Below the pieces are notes generated by a model, which was given only the letters and a program-made list of their open reading frames with translations, made no database searches and had not been told where the DNA came from. A stretch of 46,161 bases of DNA from contig JAEDCQ010000013.1 of NCBI GenBank assembly GCA_016294075.1, positions 1 to 46,161 on the forward strand, given 5' to 3'. The stretch comes from Lachnospiraceae bacterium (lineage in GTDB: Bacteria > Bacillota > Clostridia > Lachnospirales > Lachnospiraceae). The position numbers and the translations under genes were made by a program. Of the stretch, positions 40,903 through 46,161 are shown piece by piece. How positions within the stretch are numbered: the stretch's first letter is position 1; each line of letters starts with the position of its first letter.

Positions 40903-41820
40903 TTATATTCCTGTAATAATTGATACAAGCGGCATAGTAGCTACTGATAAAATAGTTGTAAGGGCGACCCCTCTGGATGCCAGTTCATAATCCCCGTCAT
41001 ACTGTTGTGAAAGCATTGCCGTCATACTTGCAACGGGGGTAGCCAGCATAACCATACACACTCCAAGCAGCATCTGATCCCTTATGAACAGCTTTAACAA
41101 AAACAATCCTGCAACCGGAACAATAACTAATTTCAAAACTGAGAACAGTAACAGACGTATATCTGTAAATAATTTTTTAATATCTATAGTTGCCATGGAT
41201 GCACCTATTACCATCATACTGAGAGGTGCTGTCAAATCACTCAGCATGGACACCGTCGTTTTCACAAAAGAAGGTATCGGTAACTGAACAAATGATAAAA
41301 TAATGGATATAAAGCAACTGAACACGCCGATATTGAGAACCTTCTTCAAATCAAGCTTCTCTTTCTCCCCATCGTTTGATTTTAACGCAAGTATTCCATA
41401 TGTGTAAATCAGAATATTAAACGGAATCAGAAAAACCGATGCATACAGCAATGCTTCATTTCCATATAAAGCACTGATTACCGGAAAGCCCATAAATCCG
41501 ATATTTGAAAAAATAGTCATGACTTTATACGCTCCGGCAGATTTCTTTGGCACACGAAGAATAGTAGGAATCAATAAAGATACAAGTATCAGTCCTGCAA
41601 ATACGGACACGGCAAGTACCATTGTCATCACAAGTTCCCGCCCTTGTACAACCCTTTCACTGTTCACGCTTCCGGACAAAATCATTGCCGGATTTGCAAT
41701 ATTAACAACAATCCACGAAATACTTTTACATGTATCATCACTTATTTTATTCTGACTGTACATGTAATATCCCAGAAGCATAAATATAAACAATACTACC
41801 ATCTGCTGTAATAATAACAT
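40903..41820 (-). CDS. AEC-family transporter
   Basis: A roughly 305-aa membrane protein of the auxin efflux carrier family. It has about ten TM helices in two halves; MILSGSV after VVNIANPA and ASMTAMLSQQYDGD near the end are typical. Many members export malate or other organic acids; substrate unknown. I chose the ATG at 41820; a TTG at 41832 is possible. The AAAAGGAGG site (41861-41869) lies about 40 nt upstream, separated from the start by a perfect hairpin. It is followed by ispF. Confidence 0.85.
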   Translation of the reverse strand: MLLLQQMVVLFIFMLLGYYMYSQNKISDDTCKSISWIVVNIANPAMILSGSVNSERVVQGRELVMTMVLAVSVFAGLILVSLLIPTILRVPKKSAGAYKVMTIFSNIGFMGFPVISALYGNEALLYASVFLIPFNILIYTYGILALKSNDGEKEKLDLKKVLNIGVFSCFISIILSFVQLPIPSFVKTTVSMLSDLTAPLSMMVIGASMATIDIKKLFTDIRLLLFSVLKLVIVPVAGLFLLKLFIRDQMLLGVCMVMLATPVASMTAMLSQQYDGDYELASRGVALTTILSVATMPLVSIITGI

Positions 41821-41830
41821 AGTCTGTATC

Positions 41831-41869
41831 AATATTGTTTTTGTTACTTAAAACAATATTCCTCCTTTT
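41831..41869 (-). promoter_or_regulatory. Hairpin between ribosome site and AEC start
   Basis: AATATTGTTTT (41850-41860 on minus) pairs perfectly over 11 bp with AAAACAATATT (41831-41841). It directly follows the AGGAGG site and precedes the start codon. Folding would bring the site to a normal distance from the ATG, as known for T4 gene 38. Confidence 0.55.
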
Positions 41870-41953
41870 TAGTATCTGTTATATAGTGTTGTCATTTTTT
41901 CTATGACTACTCTCTAACAGTTTACTAATGCTGTCGTATTTTTTCAATGTTTT

Positions 41954-43861
41954 TTATTCATCCAACGGAATTTTTAATTCAAATTCAGAATAAGGGACGA
42001 GTATCTCCTGAAATCCTGCAGCATAGGATGCCAATTCATACGGCCCGAAATAAAAAGCGATCCCATCCCCGGTCAAATAAAATGGTGAATCAAGTGTAAT
42101 CTGCTCAAAAACATAATCCACTGCATTTTCCCAATACATATCCGGATTTTCATTATACATTTTTGAAAAATATTGTGTTACCAGACCTTTTACTTCCGCA
42201 TCATCTTCTGAAATAATATCGGCAAGTGTAAGCTCCTCTCCGCTTTGCAAATCAAAAGTATGAGGAATCCAATACGGCATACCGTGTGCACCGCCCATAT
42301 AATCATAATTTTGCTGCACAAAACTCAAATAATAATCATCCAGGTAATAAATCGGCGAGACATTGCTTGAGAAACTGTTATGAGGGATATTAACAGCCTC
42401 TTCATATTCATACATCCATTCCTCCGCACTTTTCGCTGCATCACGCTCATATGCAATATTTGCCTGTTGTTCTTCTTCTAAAATCCGGTTAATATTTGCC
42501 GCCCCGGGAAAACGTCCATCTATTACAAGCCATTCCAAATCAAGGCTTCCCGTCACATTTTCCGGATTTTGGCTACTATAGATTGTTTCACGGTAGGTTT
42601 TTATTTTACCGATATTACCGATATGAGTATCATAAAATGCTTCTCCCAGCACATCCTCCGCTCCCGGCATATCCACATTTCGGCGCATAACATAATATTT
42701 ATAATCCTGTGCTCCCACATAATATATATAATCACCCAGCAAAGTAATATTCATAAGATACCACGGCGAATTCGACGGCATTCCCACAAATGCATCCATT
42801 GTAAAAAGATTTTCTGCATTTCCGTTTTCAAGAGAAATTCTTTCATATTGATACTGTCTGAAATCATCTCCCGAAAATTCTTTCTGATAATAAACATAGT
42901 CCGAATCCACGGAAATAAAATTCAAATCATCGTCATATACAATAACAATTCTGGTTTCCAATGTCTGACTGTCTACCAGATACATTTCGGAATTACCATA
43001 GCTGAATAACAAAAGATATTCATCATTAAAACCGGCAAGGGAACAATCCTTCAGTTCACCTGGAAGTTTCTTCGTCTCACCATTTTTCGGATTTACCGTA
43101 CACAAGTCATATTCCGTGTCGCACAGCAGATAATAACCAAAATATTTTTTGCTTTCAAGCGGTGACAACAGCCCGGCACCATTTTCATGATAATACGGCT
43201 CAGTAAAATCATCCGGTACATTTTCAGCCTTTGTGATAATCTTCTCATTTCTGATTAAATTACCGTCTTTATAAACCGGATATCCTGTAAGTGCTTTTGT
43301 GGATTCATTTTTTTCAAAATACAGTATTCCGTCCAAAAGCAATAATCTGCTTAACTCCCCGCTGACGTTTTTTTCCAGACATTCATATCCGCTCCCGTCC
43401 GTACGGACAACCGAAAGAGTATATCCTTGCTCAGAATTACCGTTTTCTGCTTCATCTTCACACCTTTCCAGAAAATATATCTTATCATCAAGCAATATAC
43501 CGGAGGAATCCGCATACGCATATGACGTTTCCATCCATTCTTTTCTTTCACTCTCCCAGATATTTTGACAGTTTCCGTCATTTTGGTTTATTTTCCTGAT
43601 ATTGCTTTTTCCGCAGATATAGACCGCATTTTCATCCTCTAATACCGTAGAGGCATGCATATCTGCCTGCCATAAATCCGTGGGAGAATATCTCTGCTCT
43701 TTTTCTTCTGTCTTTTCAGGTTGTACTATAGCAGCTTCCCGTGCGCCCTTATCAGATTGGCCTACTTCCTTTGCAGCACTTATATCTTCCTGTTTCGGTT
43801 GACATGCGGAAAATACCATCCCAAGAAGGAATATCCCCGCAACCACTCTCCATTTTCTCAT
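41954..43861 (-). CDS. Lipoprotein: beta-propeller-like sensor part plus DUF3298 domain
   Basis: A 635-aa lipoprotein (lipobox FSAC, C20). After an acidic linker the middle (about 55-400) is a set of short beta-strand repeats resembling DUF5050-type propeller sheets (DNAVYICGKSN, DKIYFLERC, GILYFEKN, YVYYQKEF, DYIYYVGAQ). The last ~210 residues match DUF3298/RsiV-like domains: YDYMGGAHGMPYW, FDLQSGEELTLADII, and a closing GIAFYFGPYELASYAAG. RsiV-type domains bind lysozyme in Bacillus, but no anti-sigma helix is present here. Downstream of the sugar kinase on the same strand. Confidence 0.75.
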   Translation of the reverse strand: MRKWRVVAGIFLLGMVFSACQPKQEDISAAKEVGQSDKGAREAAIVQPEKTEEKEQRYSPTDLWQADMHASTVLEDENAVYICGKSNIRKINQNDGNCQNIWESERKEWMETSYAYADSSGILLDDKIYFLERCEDEAENGNSEQGYTLSVVRTDGSGYECLEKNVSGELSRLLLLDGILYFEKNESTKALTGYPVYKDGNLIRNEKIITKAENVPDDFTEPYYHENGAGLLSPLESKKYFGYYLLCDTEYDLCTVNPKNGETKKLPGELKDCSLAGFNDEYLLLFSYGNSEMYLVDSQTLETRIVIVYDDDLNFISVDSDYVYYQKEFSGDDFRQYQYERISLENGNAENLFTMDAFVGMPSNSPWYLMNITLLGDYIYYVGAQDYKYYVMRRNVDMPGAEDVLGEAFYDTHIGNIGKIKTYRETIYSSQNPENVTGSLDLEWLVIDGRFPGAANINRILEEEQQANIAYERDAAKSAEEWMYEYEEAVNIPHNSFSSNVSPIYYLDDYYLSFVQQNYDYMGGAHGMPYWIPHTFDLQSGEELTLADIISEDDAEVKGLVTQYFSKMYNENPDMYWENAVDYVFEQITLDSPFYLTGDGIAFYFGPYELASYAAGFQEILVPYSEFELKIPLDE

Positions 43862-43916
43862 AATATATCAGCCTTTCCGTTATCTGCTACTATAAATTAA
43901 CCCGTTTTTTTGGCTT

Positions 43917-45026
43917 TTATTCTCTCTTCTTCCATCCTGCGTCAATTTTTTCCTTTAAAACAGAAAATGGCTGCAGACCACTCAGTGCATCATAGGATGT
44001 CACACAGCAGGCACCGGTTGCGGTTGTCAGCCGCATGGTTTCTTCAAGCGAATAGCCTTCTAACATTGCAGTCAGGAATGCCGCAATACTCGTATCACCG
44101 GCTCCGGTTGCAGACAATACACGTTCCGGAACATAACTCTTTTCAAAGCCTTCCTTCTGCGCCCAATCATCCACATTTAAATCAAACTCGCGAAGCAATT
44201 TACTCTCTGCCGTACGATAATAGATTCCCGGTACGCCGCATTTAATCAGTAATATTTTTACTCCGTACTGCATGCAGCATTCTGCCAGTGGTTTTATATC
44301 TTTCTCAACATCCAAAATCTCCGTTATATCCTTGCCCGCAGCACGCTCCTGCCAATTTTTGAAGCGTTCTCTGTCAAGCATATAACAAAGCTCCTCCACA
44401 CTCGGCACAAAAATATCTACATAGGGAAGCACTCCTTTTAAGATTTGATTCCAATCCAACTGCCCCGCTTCCGTATCCGAATCAATTGCTGCCATATCCA
44501 AAGATGTAATACATCCCAGCTTTTTTGCGCGCTTCATAAGTGAAAGCAGCTCATCACCGCCATTTTGATACATTTTTTTCATTAAAGGCGGATATCCGAA
44601 ATGCAAAAGTGCCGCCTCCCGCAAAACAATATCCGGAATATCCTCTGAGCTGAAGGTATCATTTGCACCGGGATTATGTAAAAATATACGATCGGTTCCG
44701 GGTATTGCAAGAACCACCGAATATGAGGTTTCCTCCCCTTCCATGCAAATCATTCCTTTGTCGGCATCATATTTCTTTAAAATATTACAAATCATATCAC
44801 CAAATGCATCTTTACCGACCTTACCCATCAATGCAACATCCGCACCTAATATTTTCATTGCAAGCCCCGTATTTGCCACGGAACCGCCCGTATGAACATC
44901 CGCCTTATTTACCTGAATAAGTTTTCCGGGGAGCAAGATATCAGATACCTGATGTACTTTTTTATTCGGAAAAATAGGTGTAATATCCAGGCAGATATGT
45001 CCTGCCGCAATCACATTTTTCTTCAT
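43917..45026 (-). CDS. PfkB-family carbohydrate kinase
   Basis: A 369-aa ribokinase/PfkB-like kinase. Substrate motif GGSVANTGLAMKILGADVALMGKVGKD lies near residue 48, and the ATP/anion-hole motif SATGAGDTSIAAFLTAMLEG near 305 with the catalytic Asp. A mid-protein insert has an acidic helical stretch (about 220-245). Substrate (sugar, nucleoside or sugar phosphate) cannot be told. The ATG has a weak AGG site. Its neighbour is the DUF3298 lipoprotein. Confidence 0.88.
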   Translation of the reverse strand: MKKNVIAAGHICLDITPIFPNKKVHQVSDILLPGKLIQVNKADVHTGGSVANTGLAMKILGADVALMGKVGKDAFGDMICNILKKYDADKGMICMEGEETSYSVVLAIPGTDRIFLHNPGANDTFSSEDIPDIVLREAALLHFGYPPLMKKMYQNGGDELLSLMKRAKKLGCITSLDMAAIDSDTEAGQLDWNQILKGVLPYVDIFVPSVEELCYMLDRERFKNWQERAAGKDITEILDVEKDIKPLAECCMQYGVKILLIKCGVPGIYYRTAESKLLREFDLNVDDWAQKEGFEKSYVPERVLSATGAGDTSIAAFLTAMLEGYSLEETMRLTTATGACCVTSYDALSGLQPFSVLKEKIDAGWKKRE

Positions 45027-45172
45027 GTTTTATACCTCATTATTTGAAAAAAGGAAGATCTGCCGACCCTCCTGCCTATAAATCTATATTACACTATACA
45101 TTGATAATATGCTATATAAAAACCCAAAAGAAAGTTTTAATTTTTTATTCCCAAAAAGATACAACTTTTCTA

Positions 45173-45201
45173 TTGACAAACTCATCCATATTTTGTATAC
45201 T
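45173..45201 (+). promoter_or_regulatory. tRNA-Val/tRNA-Met promoter
   Basis: TTGACA (45173-45178) and TATACT (45196-45201), 17-nt spacing, upstream of the tRNA pair. Confidence 0.85.
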
Positions 45202-45229
45202 AGCAAAGTCGGTTGTGAACGATAACCAA

Positions 45230-45302
45230 GGGATCTTAGCTCAGCTGGGAGAGCATCTGCCTTACAAGCAGAGGGTCATAGGTTCGAGCCCTATAGGTCC
45301 CA
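45230..45302 (+). tRNA. tRNA-Val (anticodon TAC)
   Basis: Cloverleaf with acceptor GGGATCT/AGGTCCC (one G-T pair), D arm GCTC/GAGC, anticodon stem TCTGC/GCAGA with loop CTTACAA, and T arm ATAGG/CCTAT. CCA is not encoded. Confidence 0.96.
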
Positions 45303-45338
45303 CTACTTATTAAATATTTGATAAGTATAATTTCATAT

Positions 45339-45412
45339 GGCGAGATAGCTCAGTTGGCTAGAGCACGCGGTTCATACCCGCGGTGTCGAGGGTTCGAATC
45401 CCCCTCTCGCTA
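45339..45412 (+). tRNA. tRNA-Met (anticodon CAT, elongator type)
   Basis: Acceptor GGCGAGA/TCTCGCT, D arm GCTC/GAGC, anticodon stem CGCGG/CCGCG with loop TTCATAC, T arm GAGGG/CCCCC. The anticodon stem lacks the three G-C pairs of initiator tRNA, so elongator Met is preferred; a lysidine Ile form was considered less likely. 36 bp after tRNA-Val. Confidence 0.9.
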
Positions 45413-45426
45413 TTAGTTTAAAAGTC

Positions 45427-45464
45427 TAAGGGCCCGTCATTCTAAAAGAAATGACAGGCCCTTA
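45427..45464. terminator. Hairpin shared by the tRNAs and the 18-codon ORF
   Basis: A 15-position stem with one mismatch (45427-45441 with 45450-45464, loop of 8) follows the tRNA pair on plus. On the minus strand it follows the small ORF stop by 8 nt and is succeeded by AGACTTTT, so it can terminate both. Confidence 0.7.
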
Positions 45465-45472
45465 ATCATTAT

Positions 45473-45529
45473 CTATTTGTGAGCGCATATCTTGTAATAC
45501 TCTTCCAGGAACATTTTTATTTTTAACAT
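45473..45529 (-). CDS. 18-residue small protein with a perfect ribosome site
   Basis: The ATG at 45529 has AAGGAGG 8 nt upstream. The product is MLKIKMFLEEYYKICAHK, a basic, amphipathic peptide. A terminator hairpin follows 8 nt after the stop. It is divergent from a LysR-type gene. Start, ribosome site and terminator together support a real gene or leader peptide; homologs could not be checked. Confidence 0.5.
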   Translation of the reverse strand: MLKIKMFLEEYYKICAHK

Positions 45530-45544
45530 AATGTTGTCCTCCTT

Positions 45545-45693
45545 ACCCTTTCATTTTTGTTATGTAAAGACGTCTTTCATTTGATAATTTTAATATAGCA
45601 GATTATTTATTATATTTGAAATACATATTACATATGCGTTATAATACCTTTTAGGTATAATAAATAAAAAACTTTTTATATAAGGATGTGTCT
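45545..45693. promoter_or_regulatory. Divergent region between the small ORF and the LysR gene
   Basis: Contains a 12-bp palindrome AAAGACGTCTTT (45566-45577) and AT-rich dyads near 45620-45660, as expected for LysR-type binding sites in a divergent promoter region. The hexamers are not clear enough to assign. Confidence 0.4.
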
Positions 45694-46125
45694 ATGGAGC
45701 CAAGCCATATACGCTATTTTCTTGCAGTAGCGGAGGAAATGAATTTTACAAGAGCTGCAGAAAAGTTATGCATAGCGCAGCCCCCTCTCAGTCGCCAGAT
45801 TCAGGACCTTGAAAATGAGCTGGGAACTAAATTATTTATCCGCTCTCCCCATCACATGGAACTGACGGAGGCAGGTGAGTTATTCCTACAATATGGTGCG
45901 AGAATCCTGGAGCTTTCAGAAAAATCTGTGGAAGATATTCGAGAAATGGATAATGGACTCCAAGGCACCATCTATTTTTCCAATGTAGAGGGACATGCTC
46001 CGGGTCTGCTTGCAAAGTGGATATCAGAATTTCAAAAAGATTATCCTAATGTGAAATACAATTTGTGGAACGGAAATACCGATGATATTCTTTCCAGAAT
46101 AAAGAAGGGAGGTTCCCTTAGTTAA
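45694..46125 (+). pseudogene. LysR-family regulator, truncated
   Basis: The first 143 residues of a LysR-type regulator. The helix-turn-helix is complete (IRYFLAVAEEMNFTRAAEKL, then AQPPLSRQIQDLENELG) and a linker and the start of the effector domain follow (GTIYFSNVEG, LLAKWISEFQKDYPNV). LysR proteins are about 290-300 aa, but this one stops at a TAA (46123-46125) within the first ligand subdomain. The remaining 36 nt show no frame that continues a LysR pattern, so it looks interrupted rather than frameshifted. The ATG at 45694 has AAGGA. Confidence 0.75.
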
Positions 46126-46161
46126 AGATACTACACCACAACCCACGCTTACACAGTATTG

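Noticed and set aside
45044..45313. 89-codon plus-strand frame
   Set aside because: It covers the tRNA-Val gene and its promoter.
1..46161. CRISPR arrays, rRNA genes, complete insertion sequences
   Set aside because: No direct-repeat/spacer pattern, no rRNA segment and no transposase were seen by eye.

Overview
The window looks like a chromosomal segment of a low-GC, Gram-positive anaerobe of the class Clostridia, most likely family Lachnospiraceae. The evidence is a class III fructose-bisphosphatase, SigH, YerC and DUF1836 proteins, a T-box and a lysine riboswitch, AGGAGG-type ribosome sites, many lipoboxes and RND pumps with coiled-coil inserts. The genus cannot be fixed from the sequence alone.

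Layout. 1-1500: remnant of a conjugative or mobilizable element (RepA-N replication protein, MobC-like protein, an oriT-like hairpin, no relaxase). 1435-6135: a compact minus-strand cassette of five genes, read in the order small acidic protein, lipoprotein carrying a pentad-repeat stalk and a C-terminal DNA/RNA nuclease domain, second lipoprotein, membrane zinc-ribbon protein, EcsC-family protein. This is the least ordinary part of the window and resembles a surface toxin or defence cassette. 6340-16300: mostly housekeeping genes on the minus strand (rlmD, pcrA, the pspA/ydjI envelope-stress pair, an orphan NMT1-type binding protein, DUF1836, bactofilin with a metal-site-less LytM protein), with yerC on plus. 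16434-18446: a cold-shock gene, a eukaryote-type HisA flanked by two inverted copies of a ~31-nt dyad element, and an Asn/Asp-rich repeat lipoprotein. 18446-22593: fbp, dapB and dapA behind a lysine riboswitch. 22611-31052: an SSB-like protein, typA, mgtE with an overlapping upstream ORF, a YigZ-family protein, a class A PBP and a zinc-ribbon protein. 31132-35910: tRNA-Thr, then a TetR regulator and RND pump with a candidate operator. 35920-40329: a Cys T-box operon cysE-cysS-mrnC-rlmB-sigH. 40336-45026: ispF, an AEC transporter, a DUF3298 lipoprotein and a PfkB kinase. 45173-46161: tRNA-Val, tRNA-Met, an 18-codon ORF with an excellent ribosome site, and a truncated LysR gene running to the window edge.

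How the parts work together. Lysine synthesis (dapA, dapB) is under lysine feedback through the riboswitch. Cysteine synthesis and Cys-tRNA charging are under uncharged tRNA-Cys control through the T-box, whose transcript appears to continue through RNA-processing genes to sigH. Many convergent gene pairs share bidirectional terminators; in one (yerC/bactofilin) both stop codons lie inside the hairpin. Function calls rest on motif recognition by eye; no database search was run.
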